From: Chamaea fasciata
Lineage: Eukaryota > Chordata > Aves > Passeriformes > Sylviidae
Direction of reading: 5' to 3'
DNA length: 64,000 bases
Assembly: GCA_029207755.1 (NCBI GenBank)
Contig: JARCOQ010000006.1
Span: forward strand, 67,306,093-67,370,092
The notes beneath the pieces are model-generated. The model was not told the origin of the DNA. It searched no databases and saw only the letters and a list, made by a program, of their open reading frames with translations. Both the position numbers and the translations under genes were made by a program. Shown here piece after piece: positions 12,236 to 24,951 of the stretch; the stretch's first letter is position 1, and the number at the start of each line of letters is the position of its first letter.

Positions 12236-14265
12236 CCTTGCATGGATATTCTTCCCCTGTATTTTCTTCAACTCTACCTGGCTCCCCGTACAAGGAAAGG
12301 CTACATCTTGAACGTGTGAGGCATCCCTATGATGGTTGGTGGTGAATCCTCTCTGCTGGGAACAAGCATTGGTGGTTTGACAGAGGTACAGAGAAGTTTG
12401 GAACGACAGGAAGCCACGATCCTGTTTGAACCTGAGAAAGGGTGAATTTCTGATTTAAAGTACCTTATCTAAACAGTAATTAAGGAAGGAAACCTTGTGA
12501 ACTCTTGTTAAAAACTTATAGCTGTAATTTAGAAATTCCTTTCATCTAGCATGAAGGGGTTTTTTGCCTGGGAGAAACAAAGATGCAGTGTTCTCATTTG
12601 CATGGACCGTGCCAACAAAATAGGGATACTTTTGGCTATGCTGTTTTCACTTCCTAGTTCTACTCTTTTAAATGTCTGCATTTCTCTTGATTCTTCAGGA
12701 CTCTTGAAGATCAACATAAACATTCCTTGAAAATGAGCAGGATTTTCTGACTTTTATGTTAGCAATGTCTACTTTGTTTGTGTTTAACAATAGGACAAGA
12801 TAACTGTACTCTGTGTAAACATTCTACAAGTAGTTTAACCCAAAGTTACAAGGATATCTGGTTTCCTTAAAGGTGTCCATAATTATGTAGCAAAGTTTTG
12901 AAGAATGCAATTCATCATTTTAGAAAATGGGTTGGAATACTACACGACTCTGGTTTAGGTTTGGAAAAGGGAATGCCATGGATCCAGAGGACTCTTTTTT
13001 AGTTCAATTTAGCCTGCTTTGGTTTGGGGTAGTGTACTGGAAGCTGTAGCGGAGAGGAAGTTTGTGCACCAGTGAAAGCACCGGTCCAAGGACTCCCTCT
13101 AGACATTATTCAGCCATCCTTGCCATTTCTGCAAGGCTCTAAAAGTGGAATTTTTACCTGGCATTTGGCTAGGTGCTGGGACTTGTTTTTTCCATAATTA
13201 AAAGTAATTCTCTGCTTCTAGCAGGATGATGGCTGGATAGTTCTTTCCTTTCATGGCCTTGCTGAAATTGGCTGAATTGGAAGGCTGGAAAATGTTGTTA
13301 AGCCTTTACAGAATGGTTTGTCTGCTGGCTAAAACTGATCAGAAGCTGCTCATTTACTGGTCCATGATTAAAAAAAATAAGGAAGAAATACTGCTGTATT
13401 TCTGAATGGTGCCTTTTATTCATGAGTTTAATGTGCTTTAAAAATCACTGTTTCAGTGTATTTGTTTTGACTGACTGGATTTTCCCCAGTTGGACTTGTC
13501 CTGACACCAACACCCCTGTGACTGGTGGCTTACTGTAAAACAGCCCTTAATGCACATGGGACACTCAGAGCTGTTTTTAACGCTGCAGTAGTGGCTCAGG
13601 TCTGATAAATTAGAGAGAGGGATGTGCTGATCATTTTTCCTTTTTTGCATGAAAACACAGACTTTCTGTGCTCTTCTGTTAATTCTGATCTGTACTCCGG
13701 CTCTGACCTGGGTATTTGGGTAACCCGAGACCACGTTTACTGATCTGTACCTCCTTTTTCTGCTTGCTGTCTCTTCCTCAGTTGAACTTCGATTTCCTTT
13801 TGGCCTGAGGGAATTGAAGTCAAGGCAAGGAACAAAAGGTAGCTTTGCCAATATTATGGTGACCAGAAAGGAAGAAGGGTGTTACTTGCCTTGAAAATAA
13901 ATTAGCTGTGTCCATCTACATGCTCTGCCTGGCTAAAGACAGCAGGGTTCCTCTGTTGAATCCATCCATGCTGATCATCTGTGCCATACTGGAAATATTC
14001 CCATTTTGGTGGCTTTAGTATAATTCCTCAGTTCATTGCAGACTGTGTCTTTCCCTCTCAGCATAAGGATTTTACTTCTGATTTGCCCAGAAGCTGTGGA
14101 TGTTTATTTGTATTTATGGCAACTTTTCCTTTACAGTGAGCATTCCATTTTGCCTCGTTTCGGCCATCAGATTTCTTACAGCTGGAAATAAAGTGGTTCT
14201 ATCCATGCAGAATTAGGCATATTTCAAGTGAAACTGATTCTTGGTAGTGATTAATACTTGATTCA

Positions 14266-14389
14266 GGACCAGGCTGGATGGGGCCCTGAGCAGTCTGGTC
14301 TAGTGGAAGGTGTCCCTGCCCACAGCTGTGGTTGGAGCTAAATAACCTTTAACGTCCCTTCCAACCCAAACCATTCTCTGATTCTGTGG
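14266..14389 (+). mobile_element. CR1 retrotransposon fragment
   Basis: Sense-oriented CR1 3' end. It contains AGGCTGGATGGGGCCCTGAG, CAGTCTGGTCTAGTGGAAGG, TGTCCCTGCC, CGTCCCTTCCAACCCAAACC and an ATTCTCTGATTCTGTGG terminus. It is 5'-truncated to about 120 bp and lacks coding capacity. Confidence 0.95.
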
Positions 14390-15991
14390 TAGAAAGAGGT
14401 GAATCTGGCCCCAGATTCAGCACATTGTTTCTTTTTTGCTAACTTTCAAGCAGCTGGATGACCTGGAAGTGAATGCTTCTTGTCAAATAAATTGATATCT
14501 AAATTACTGTTCTCCAAAGCAAAACAAGAACATATCAGGGTTTCTGGGAAAGTTCTTTTCATTCATAGGTCACACATGGTTCCTCTCAAAAATATAGTAG
14601 ATAAAAGTGGTGCTTAGGGATGTTTTTTCTCTACTTGCCTTCATGCTATGCACTTTCGATTAGAGGTGATTGAATAATTTATTGAAAATTGCTTATTGGA
14701 ACAGGTTTGCTTCATTTCCTATCATCCTGTGCTGGTTTTGCATTGATTGACATTTAGTAAGCAGGGAAGAATAATGTATTTTCAAATTGATATTAAAATT
14801 ATTGTATGCGTGATCCTCTGAATAGTTTTAGTGAAAAAATTCCTGGTCTAAATCTTACTTGGAAAGAGATTTGTCACAAAAGAGGTAGAACCACCAAAAG
14901 AGCATTTTGACATTCAAGGCTGTAGGCTGGTTTGGAGGGGATGAACAGGTCTCTTATTTTCTTCCACGCCTTGACTGCCTGTTAACCAGTCTGTTACTGG
15001 TTTTCTAATGTAAACACACTTGTGTTTTACAACATTCACTTTGTAAGTATTCTCCACAAGTCATTGAAAGTGTGCTATTTCTATAAACATCCCTGCTACT
15101 GAATTCATTTGAAGTGATATTCACTGGTAAATAAACGTAGACCGTGCAAGAAGACATGAAAGAAAAATCCCTTGGGGAAGGAGTGGGGGTAAATTGCAGA
15201 GATAACATATCTTTTGGAAGCTTTTATATAAATAGACCTACAGATTTCCACATATTTATCATTGGAGGAGATTAAAACTTTTGATGTGCAGTTACCATTT
15301 CACATGAAAGCAAAAGGTAGTTTTTCAATTGCATTTGGTCCTTGTAATTCAAGTGCTGACAATCGCTGGAAACCTAATTTAATGAAGGTTTTATAAGATC
15401 TTCAAGTGCTCTGTGGAAATTCCCCCCTCCCTTTGTCTGGCTGTGGTTTCATGTCCGTGGGCCCATTCCTAGCAAGCCCTTCACATGCCAGTGGCTCTCC
15501 TCTCCCCTGTTTACTCTCTGGAGCTGCTCCCATCAGCACAGGCAGTCGACATGCCTACAGCTGCTCCAGCAGGGTGTTTGTTTAATCAACATCATTGCCT
15601 GTGGCTTGGACAGCCCAACAAGGTGAGCAGGCTGCCAGTCTCAGGGCTTGGCTCTTTGTCATCCTGTCCCTGCGGTCATGCCCCTGGCACAGCATGAACA
15701 TCAGTGTCTTTCCAAGTGTTTGCCAGGTCCCACTCAAAGGCCAGCCATGGATCTGTGGTGCCCACAGCCCCTACAGCCACTTCCCTGACAGATCCTGACG
15801 CCTGCTGCCCTTGTAACCACCTGGCCCCCTTTCACTCCCTTCACAGCAGCCCTTGGAAGGGCAGACACCCTCTGCAGCCTTCTCTGTAATGTCCTGATGT
15901 GGGGTGTTCTTGGCAGGTTTTGCTTTGTCTTTGAAAGGTGAGCCATAACGACCCGGTGAATTGTCACCGATCAGTCTCCATCCAGACAGAG
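14390..15991. other. Gene-free stretch
   Basis: AT-rich unique DNA up to about 15400, then a more GC-rich segment (15430-15900) with several short overlapping open frames of 60-100 codons, none recognisable. No RNA gene is seen, and no mobile element other than the flanking CR1 copies. Confidence 0.5.
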
Positions 15992-16262
15992 CATCACAGA
16001 ATGGTTTGGGTAGGAAAGAACTAAAAGGATCGTCTTGTTTCAACTCCTCTGCAATGGGCAGGGACACCTGCTAGACCAGGTTGCTCAGAGCCCCATCCAA
16101 CCCGGCTTTGAACACTTCCAGGGATGGGGCAGCCCCAGCTTCTCTGGGCACCCTGTGCCAGGGGCTCACCACCCTCACAGGGGCCAATTTCTTCCTAATA
16201 TCTGATCTAGCCCCACCATCTTTCAGTTTAAAGCATCTTTCTCTTGTCTCTTCTGTGCAAAG
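15992..16262 (-). mobile_element. CR1 retrotransposon fragment, longest copy here
   Basis: A reverse-oriented CR1 3' region of about 270 bp. Read on the plus strand it runs from CATCACAGAATGGTTTGGGT through AGACCAGGTTGCTCAGAGCC, TTGAACACTTCCAGGGATGG, AGCTTCTCTGGGCACCCTGT, TTTCTTCCTAATATCTGATC to a degraded TTTCAGTTTAAAGC block. Open frames crossing it are by-products of the repeat. Confidence 0.95.
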
Positions 16263-17161
16263 ACTCATGATAGGTGGGAAAGGCAGGTGGCAGAAGATCA
16301 CAAAAGCCATGGATCACCTTCCCAGCTGTTGGCCAACAAGTTTCCCTCTCACCTGCTTACCCCTCTTCTTCCCTGGACTCAGAGGGACAACCAAGGTGCA
16401 ATTGTGGGTGTAGCAAAAAGGCTCCTAGGGAACAAATTCCTGAGAGTGCTGCTATCCCATCAGGGTCAAGCAATAAGTTCCTGGCTGTGAGCACAGGAGG
16501 AGTTTGGTTGCGGTCAGAAAGAATGCTGCATTCAGGCTGCTAGGGGGGAAGCTTCAGGAAAAGTTTTAGTTTCTTAGGGATTCTCTGCAGCAGGAGTTGC
16601 TGAGCAGCTCACTTCCCCAAGGCTGAAATCAGGCCAGTGCATTAGGAAGAGCACAGGAATGACAGGAAGCTGGTGAGAGGGTCAGGAGGAAAGGGAGGCT
16701 GTTGGTTTCCTGGATGACCTTAGAACAATATGATTGCTTATATTAACTTGAGTATTTGCCAAAGAAACAGTTGCAGCAGTCCACAAACACGGCATGATAT
16801 TGCAGAGAGGATGATCTAATGAGAATAACAACCTTTCCTGTGACATCAGTCAGGAATTTTACCCCACCTCCACCATAAGACAAAATCTGCTCTTGGGTTT
16901 TTCCATTTCATCACTACGACACTGAGAAAGCAGCAGTCCTTCAGCAGGGGGGGAAAAAAATCATGTTATAGCAATTCTTTAAATGAAAAAGGGAAGGTTT
17001 GCTTTGCCCACCTCCTCACACCACACTTGTCAGCTGTGCTGGGCCAGAGCTGAGGGCAGGGTGAGGGCACAACTTTGCCACCAGGCAGGATCATCTCACA
17101 TACCCTCTCCCTCTTCCAGTTAAAGGAACAATGCCATAAATGCAATTAACAAGGAACTTTA
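16263..17161. other. Gene-free stretch
   Basis: Moderately GC-rich unique sequence. Short open frames continue out of the CR1 copy and carry no recognisable domain. Nothing else is seen. Confidence 0.5.
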
Positions 17162-17224
17162 TTTTGGTTGGGGGGTTTTTTTGTGGGGGGTTTTTTTTTT
17201 GGTTTTTTTTTGGTTTTTTTTTTT
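17162..17224. repeat. T/G low-complexity tract
   Basis: Alternating runs of T (up to 11) and G (up to 6) with almost no other bases. On the minus strand this reads as an A-rich, C-interrupted tract, such as might derive from an expanded, mutated poly(A) tail. Confidence 0.88.
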
Positions 17225-18130
17225 AAATCTGGAAGAGCAAAAAGGTAGAAAAAGTCTCCTTGTGAGTATTTCACAAAAGCTTCTTGGCACAAAAGTGTAA
17301 ATTAGAAGAACAGAAGTTTTTTGCATCTCTGCACTTTTTAATGAGCACAAGATCCAGGACCCTGAGCACAGATTTAGTGTGGAGATTTCAGTAATTCTTT
17401 GCAGTCATTTCAGTAGCAATTTCACTGTGTAAATACCAGATACAGAGAGAGCAGGAAAGGACTTTAAGGACAATCACTGCTTTCCAGCATATTACAGCAT
17501 CTCTCTTTTTTAGAGTTGTCTTTCTTTTTTTTTAGTGCACTATCCCTGTTCAGGTTTCCTTCTTTTGTTCTCTTCCTCACTCCACCCTTACCTTCAAAAA
17601 TAATGTGCTTCTGTGCCTTTGTGAAAGTGATATGAAACACAGAGACCAGGCTACACTGGGTGGGATAGCTGATGGTCATCTGGGGTGTGGTAGTCAGGTT
17701 GTGTACAGCATGTTTCTAAGTTTAGATCTGTTGCTAAACTGAGTGGCATCTCTCCACTCAGTTTAAAAGGGGAAAATGGACTTAAGCCTGAGAAAGTAAC
17801 CCCAAATTTTCTAGCTCCTCTTTTGTGAACATACTTTACTTTCTTTAATACAGAGAATTGATTCATATTCCTGTTTGGTTCAGTAATTTCAGGGATACGT
17901 ATGTACAACTTTCTTCATGTTTATTTTTCAATCTGGATCTTCCCAGTTTGTACTTAATCCACTCAAGTTTAGGAAATTTGTTTCCTACACTTCCCCACCA
18001 ACCCATTTTGTCTCAAGGCTAGGAGATGGCATGAGACAAGAGCAGCTGTGATAACAGATCCTTTTTTTGGTGTCTGTGCCACCACTAGCTCTTCAGTCAT
18101 GTGCACTTTTTAAAGATAGACCTCATGTGA

Positions 18131-18250
18131 AGGTTGAATGGGGCCCTGAAAAACCTGGTCTAGTGGAAGGTATCCCTGCCAATGGCAGGGGGTTGGTACA
18201 AGGTGGTCTTTAAAGTCCTTTCTAACCCAAACCAACCTGTTATTCTATGA
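18131..18250 (+). mobile_element. CR1 retrotransposon fragment
   Basis: Sense-oriented 3' end with AGGTTGAATGGGGCCCTGAA, AACCTGGTCTAGTGGAAGG, ATCCCTGCC, GGTCTTTAAAGTCCTTTCTA and a diverged CTGTTATTCTATGAA terminus. Substitutions in the usually invariant TTCCAACCC block (here TTCTAACCC) suggest an older copy. Confidence 0.94.
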
Positions 18251-19708
18251 ATGCAGAGGTTGCATGTTTTCCCTGGCAGATCTTTGTTTGATTTCAAGTC
18301 CAGAAAAGGCACTAGATCTACATGAAAGCATTGCCCAAGCCAGTTGTCAAACTTAATTCCCTTTTTTTTTTTTTATCCCTTTTGGCCTTGCAAAATACAT
18401 GCAACTATGTATGACTGCTTTTTTATAAAATCATTTGTAAAGTTATTTTAAACAGCTGAAAGTACTTTGCTTTTTCTTCCAAGAATATTACTCCAGTCAG
18501 AGATCAAGCACAGACATTTTCAGCTGAAAAGATAAATATTTGGGAAAAGAGCCCTACATTTTGCAGAGGGGTCAGTGAACCTCACAGTCTCGGTGCTTGA
18601 TGACACTTGGTGGCTCAAAATGGGCTGTTTTAGAAGAAAAGCAAAGATCCTGGTGAACCATTACACAGTGAGCATCTCTCATCCCCCCCTCCTAGTGTTC
18701 TGCTGCCTCCTTGGCTAGCTGGGAAGTGAAGTGAGCAGTGGAGCTTTTCTCCCAGTGCTTTGATTCCAAAGATGCCAGGTTGCTCTCTCCAAGGAGTGAA
18801 CATGAGTTGGTTCTTCATGAGAACCACAGGTTCTGGCAGTCAGCTCCCTTTAAAGGCTTCAATATTGTTTTAGTTCATGTTTCTCTATGTGAAGCTGTAG
18901 ATTCCTATTTTAAAAAATACATATATATATATGTTAAAAAAAACCAGACCCAAAGCAGGAAGTGCACCCAGGTCTGTTCATGTTGGCCAAACCAGATATT
19001 TTACCAGCTTGCTAATATTTAAGCTGCAGACACTGCAAATAGTTTTTTGCAGTGATGTTGCTTCTTGTGCTGGGTCATTCTGGGAGCCCTGATTTCAGGC
19101 TGGGGGATGGCTCAGACTGGGCTGATTCTGGCTGTACACCAAAATTATGAGCTGCTGGAGAGGAAGGCATCCTCCTGACTCAGACCAGTGGTCATCACCT
19201 GGGGTGAATTACCCTGTCAACTTCATTTCTGGCCAGCCAGTCAAGCCACTGCTTTTTCCAGTGGTTGGGCTGTACCTTCTGTGAATGTAGCAGGTGATAC
19301 TTGGTGGAAATTTGGGCTTTTTTTCTCCATTGTTACATTTTGCCTAATTAAGCACCAACAGCAAAGTAGGACCACACTTACGGGTTTTTTTCTGAGTCAA
19401 GGAATAATGACACCTGAAAGAGGTGCCACTTTGTTAAGCTGTTTGCTAACAAATGACTTTCTTACATTCCTTCTGGAAGCTCAGGGGGGAACTTCAAGCT
19501 CCTGATGGCTCTGGACAGCCCATCCCTTCTCCATATCCCTGAAGAACTCTGGCATCAGGGCCAGAAACCAGGCAGCTGCTCAGCTCCTGCTACAGCCTCT
19601 CCAGATTTTGAGAAACTGGCACCTACTCCACATCCCACAGGCTCCTGTCCCGCTGTCCAGTTTGGTTGAAACTGGGCAACAGTGCATTTTTATGGAGGCA
19701 GTGAGAAG

Positions 19709-19726
19709 CAGACAGACAGACAGACA
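19709..19726. repeat. (CAGA)n microsatellite, short
   Basis: Four and a half CAGA units in a perfect run. Confidence 0.85.
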
Positions 19727-22580
19727 ACTCAGTCTCATATGCTGGGTTTCCTTTGGAAACCAGGCTAAAAATAACACCATGATGAATGGAGATTAACTGG
19801 GAGGCATCTCACAGGAGGGAACTGGTGGAGAAGGGAACAAATGTGACTGTCCTGTTGTTATTTCACATGTCAGGATATCAGCAACAGCCTCTCAGAATAT
19901 TTCTAGTGATGTGCTCACTTGAAACAGAGCATATAGATCTACTTCCTTATCCAGAGCTCAGTGAAAATTAGCATGCTGGTAATTTTAAACCCTAAAAACC
20001 CCCAAGGATTTCAGCTGGGCTCAGATGGTGTCCAAGAGTACCCTAATCTTTTCTTTTTTACCTCCTTGCAACTATACCAACGATAATAATTACATGTTCT
20101 ATTTAAATAAAAAGAAGTATTGCTTTCAGTGCTTCTGACTACTATCAAAGCATTCATGTGAGTTCGTGATCTCTGGGCTACATAACTGGACAGGTATTCA
20201 AGAGGTCCTAAAGCAAGAAAACAGAGGAGAAACTGAAAAAAACAAAGGCAAATTGCAGCATAAATGATCTTATGCAAAAAAAAAATCAAGCAAACAAACT
20301 GGAAAAAAAAAAAAAAACAAAACGAAAAATTAAGGGCAGACATCAAAAAGGAATTATTTTTACTTTGATAGCTTAGCAGAAAATTTTGAAAAGAAAGCGA
20401 AGGTATATTGAAATGAAACAGCAAACAAAACTCTGCCCAAATCATTCTGTCATTGCAAGACAGCTTGAAATGTTCTAGCCTCCCTTGTGGGCTATTCAGT
20501 CCTCTTGTTTAAATTTGAAAGAAAACAAAAAGTGGCTATATATCATTTTTTTCTTAATACTGTAAACTTCTTTGCAAGCCTTTTCACCTTCAGTATTAAG
20601 GACAAAAAAAAGACTAATCAAAACAGTTTCCCAGACTTCAAATCTGGAAATTTTATGGCACAAAAAACGTTTTACATCCTTAGAGTCCTCTAGGATTTTG
20701 TCAGAGTGCATAAACTTTGAGTTGCTTAATGGGCTAACATGAAATCTAATTCTGATTTAGTTTGATTTTTAATTTATGAAGCATACAGAGGCAAAAATAT
20801 TAGAAACAGATTCCCAAACAGAAGCATGTGTTAACAGATATTCCTAAGACAAGAAGTAATAATTGCCTCCTATCAGAAATTATTCACACTGGAATAAGAC
20901 AGAGATAACAGACAGTATGTGATGAAAACAGCAAAAATGGGATGATGTCATATAAGGCAAGAGTGGTTTATCCCTGAAATTTAACTTCCCCATGAAATTT
21001 TCAACCATAGAAAGAAACTGATTTTTGGATCTATTAGCTTTGGCTAATGCTGATTAAACCATGGCAAAACAAACACAAGCAGCAATGAGTTTTGCAGTAA
21101 ATGTTCCCAGTACAGAGTTTTCTCTTTCAGGCAGCCAACACAGGAGCCACAAAGCTGTGTTCAAATGGGAGTAGCTGAGAGATGGAAGCAAATACACCTC
21201 CAAGAAAACCTGTTCATAGGCATTTTTTTGCCCTTCAGTGGATCCCATCCAGAGTCCGCAAAAGATTTACAGATTCTGGAGAGCTAAGCTGCATGGTCCT
21301 TCCCTGAGCAAATTAAAGTACACTGACTACATTTGACAAAAGGAGAACATAAGATCCTCTATGACAACAAACACTGGTAGAATAGGCTGCTTATTGTTTG
21401 TTGATGAGGCATTCAGAATGCACAAATTTGTGGAATGAATTACAGCGAGAAATAGGAAAATTCCAGCCCCCAGAAAGCTGCTCTCTTCTCCTCTGTCCCA
21501 CCACTTCTGTCAGTCAGCCCAAGTCCATCACCTGTAATGTCCTGGTACAAAATGAGGCAACTAACTCCATGGCATCCCCTCTGCGCTGAAAGCCACAGGT
21601 CAGGCACCCTTTTCAGAGTTTGAAAGGGACCTGGTAGGGTGGTACCATCTAAACCTATTAAATTCCAAGTGGGAGGGAGGTACCTGACTTCATTTTGCTT
21701 CCCAGGAAACTCTCAGACATGGGCTCTTATTTGCATTATTTGTTCATGTTTCCAGGTGCTAAACTGCCACTGCAAATTGTGCCCTTGAGATAGAAATTGA
21801 GTCTTGTGGATATGCTGGTGCTTTAAAAATGCAGACAGTGGATGGCATTCTCTGAGGCAAAGAGATCACCCAGGGAATCCTGGAGAAGTTGGGTTTGAGC
21901 AGTGTATAACACTCATTTCTGGCTCCAACACTTACATTCACACAGAACCATACGTGACTGGCTCTCACACAAACATATTTTGAAAATCCCCTCTTGCTGT
22001 CTCCCGACTCAGGCTCATTTATCCAAGGAGAACTCCCTCTCTTCCCATGCAGGCAGCTATTCCATATAGGAGTGTTTGTGTGTTCTGCCCAGCTGTATGT
22101 GTTTGAATATGTTGCCAGACAGAGCCATTCCAATGAAATCATTGGACTGTTATTTGGAGGGCTGAAATTTCACCCACTTCATAATTTATTTTACTCTCTC
22201 CAGAGCCAGTCCATCACTTACCCACTGGAATGTGTTGCCAGCTGTCACAGCACACTAATATTCCTTGGCTAAAAAACTTCAAAGTCTGGTAAGCTGTCCC
22301 AGTGGGGAGGGGGGAAAAGTTGGCCAAGGAGTTTGGTGTTTCTCCACAACAACTCAGTTGCTTACCAGGCGTGCACAGATTCCTGTTTCCCATACAATGC
22401 AGCAGCCAAACAAGAGCAGAAAACCAGCCTGCTGTCCCTCATCTCTGCCAGACAGCACCCATGAGTCTCTCACAGGACTTGACATCTGTGGGAATGGGAG
22501 ACACTTCCAGCTTTTGTGTCTTTGTGCTGATGCGGGAGTTTTTTCCCTATTGAATAAAATATCCCTATTAAATATAATAA

Positions 22581-22600
22581 ATATTATATTCGTATAATAT
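22581..22600. repeat. AT hairpin with TTCG loop
   Basis: Arms ATATTATA and TATAATAT pair perfectly around TTCG, inside an AT-rich patch (about 22550-22606). The TTCG loop is stable in RNA, but nothing else suggests a transcript here. Confidence 0.8.
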
Positions 22601-23558
22601 ATGAATCAGAAGAAGTGGGGAATCACAAATGGGAAAGACAAGGAAAGAATCCGTCCCTAAGCCAGCTAAAAGGATCATTTTGGTGGTGGACACTTCAGTT
22701 CTTCAATCAGTTTAGGCTCTGTTTGATCCCTTGGACTGTTTCTGTTTTAGAGATTGTCCTCACATCCTTGTTTTACAGTGCTTGGTAGTTTGCAGTGATT
22801 GTTGTGATGGTGGGGCAGGGAGGCTTTTGTGTCCCTGTGTGTATCTTCCTGTGTCATGGGAGCACAGTTTACGAGCGGCCGAAGGGTTTGGAAATGAATG
22901 CCACTGATGTGAAGGAATGCAGAGTTTGCTGTGAAGTTATAACCAAAGCCAAGAGGGACATGAAGGGTTTTTGTTGTACCCTTTACGTCTACAGGGAAGG
23001 GCAGGCTCTGGAATCTTTGTGGATCGCCCATTGCAGCCCTTGTGCTGAACTTGGTGAGGAGGAGGATGCCAAGGAGGGGAGAGGAGGAGGTTTGGGAAAA
23101 GAGGCTGTGTCTTCCCAGGAGCAGGAGCCCTGGGTGTGCCGACAATTCCAGGTACACTGATAGATGTGCTTAAATCCAGTCCTGTTGTTCATCCTTCATT
23201 CTCCCACTGCTCTGGAGAGATTTGGTCAAAATCAGGCATTCCTGCTGTAACCCCAGAGCTTTGATCTTACCTCGACTGTATTTTCATGACAAGGTTGATA
23301 GAAAACTGTTGGCCTTCATTTGTGATTTCCAGAAGATTAATGGTAACTGGTCACCACCTCATTTATTTGCAAGTGTAGCATAAAGGGAGCACTGGTTTCA
23401 TCAAAGGAATTGGCAACAGGTTATATGTTACACATAATCTCCACCAGCTGCAATTGCAGCTATCTGATATCTTATACTTCAGTTACGCGATGATATCTCT
23501 CTTCTTCCTTTACTGTTTTTCTTAGTTATTAATATTTCTAAGTGCTTTTTCAAAAATA

Positions 23559-23584
23559 AAAGAAGAAGAAGAAGAGAGAGAAAA
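23559..23584. repeat. (GAA)n/(GA)n microsatellite
   Basis: A purine run of about five GAA units followed by GA units and AAAA. Confidence 0.85.
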
Positions 23585-23979
23585 CAAACCAGTTTCCTCC
23601 CCCACTGCCATTTCCCTCAGTGTATGAGGGCCTGTTCTTTTCCCCTTTGACCACCACTTTCTGTTTCCTTCATGCAATCCTCCCACTCAGCCCCTTCTGC
23701 AATTTGATAAAAAGGACTCGTTTCCCAGCTGCAGCTTTCTAAATGCTGCTCTTTAGTGGTTAAGCATAAATTTCTGAGCTTGCTTTGCTCTTTTTCTATG
23801 AAATATGAAATACACCTACTCCTGTCTGAGCCATCAAAGGGTGTCATCAAAACATCAAAATATTACATCAGTTGGCTGAATTTCTTCATCTTTTATTAAT
23901 TTTGATATATTTGCTTTCCTTTCTGTACGTTATCAAAAGCTGTGTTTGCCTTTTTGCTTCTTTAAAGTTGTACACATGG

Positions 23980-24264
23980 TGTTTCTAAGGAGGGAGGGAG
24001 GGAGGGAGGGAGGGAGGGAGGGAGGGAGGGAAGGAAGGAAGGAAGGAAGGAAGGAAGGAAGGAAGGAAGGAAGGAAGGAAGGAAGGAAGGAAGGAAGGAA
24101 GGAAGGAAGGAAGGAAGGAAGGAAGGAAGGAAGGAAGGAAGGAAGGAAGGAAGGAAGGAAGGAAGGAAGGAAGGAAGGAAGGAAGGAAGGAAGGAAGGAA
24201 GGAAGGAAGGAAGGAAGGAAGGAAGGAAGGAAGGAAGGAAGGAAGGAAGGAAGGAATGTTTCTA
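23980..24264. repeat. 8-bp direct repeats bounding the GGGA/GGAA array
   Basis: The word TGTTTCTA occurs at 23980-23987, immediately before the array, and again at 24257-24264, immediately after it. The flanks diverge beyond those eight bases. The arrangement matches a target-site duplication, or a flank duplicated together with the array. Confidence 0.85.
23988..24256. repeat. Long (GGGA)n(GGAA)n tetranucleotide array
   Basis: 269 bp of uninterrupted polypurine. About ten GGGA units (to 24030) switch once, cleanly, to about 56 perfect GGAA units. The open frames it creates on both strands (Lys-Glu-Gly-Arg or Ser-Phe-Leu-Pro periodic peptides) are artefacts of the 4-bp period. Polypurine mirror repeats of this kind can form triplex DNA, and GGAA is the core of ETS-factor sites; both points are general knowledge and not shown here. 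Array length may be uncertain in assembly. Confidence 0.97.
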
Positions 24265-24951
24265 GTCTGTTTCAAAGCACAATGCTCAATATATTATTTT
24301 CTGACTCATCTGTGCCTTGGCCAGGGAAGGACACAGGACAGAGATGTTGGATGCAGAGCTTGTTCAGAGGCTCCAGAGCTGTTGTTGCCCACCATTGTCT
24401 CCTTGCTAAGAGGAGGTAGGAGAAACTGGAGGTTGTAGGCACTGATGATCACTTCATTTCTGTCTTAGTGCCACTCTATTCTTCAAACACTGGCAAACAA
24501 GTCATGTCCTCCATCCCCCAAAAAAACTGTTCTAATAAAAAGAGAGAAAACTTTTAGATTACCTAATTATCTAATTTTATTAATTTCAACAACTCTTGGT
24601 AAAGGTTAGGGGATCTCAGGATGTGCAAACAGGCTGTGGATGAGTGCAGGACAACTCTTTGTTTGGGCATGACAATCCAAACTGTTGTATCTGCTCTGAC
24701 AGTACACATTTGCATTGTTGTGCTTGCTGGAATATCACTCACCCATTGGATTGCATGCGAGATAGTGGTTTTCCAATATATTTGACAAATGCAATAATTT
24801 ATTCTTACCATGACCCAGAAGTCATAATCACATTCCAGTCTTACAGAAGAATATGCTCTATATCCTTCTGACTCTCCCCAACATAATCTGTTCAGTATCA
24901 GGCTTTTAATTCTGCGTTGGGAGATAGCCATTTGGCTGATACAGCCCTGAG

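Larger units (their letters stand above)
8178..14265. other. Gene-free stretch with homopolymer junction and a regulatory-looking segment
   Basis: No gene is recognised. Adjacent minus-strand open frames of 111 and 120 codons (10573-10908 and 10191-10553), and one of 132 codons (13453-13851), lack recognisable domains. Separately annotated inside are the C11-A18 tract at 9215-9243 and a possible regulatory segment at 11840-12235. The remainder is ordinary AT-leaning unique DNA. Confidence 0.5.
18251..23558. other. Gene-free stretch with small simple repeats
   Basis: No gene is recognised. Contents include a T13 run (18362-18374), a short AT repeat (18921-18932), (CAGA)n at 19709-19726, A-rich tracts at about 20276-20285 and 20305-20319, and an AT-rich hairpin at 22581-22600. 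Open frames of 121 and 136 codons overlap on opposite strands at 22747-23160. They include a Cys-rich stretch on the plus strand but no domain I can name. Confidence 0.5.

Noticed and set aside
22795..23160. 121-codon frame with a Cys-rich segment, possible small zinc-binding protein
   Set aside because: The cysteine spacing does not match a known finger, the opposite strand is open for 136 codons over the same interval, and no splice or promoter context supports it.
23946..24419. 157-codon frame with Lys-Glu-Gly-Arg periodic repeats, and its Pro-Ser-Phe-Leu counterpart on the other strand
   Set aside because: These are translations of the GGGA/GGAA microsatellite. A perfect 4-bp repeat without stop triplets is open in all frames and carries no evidence of coding.
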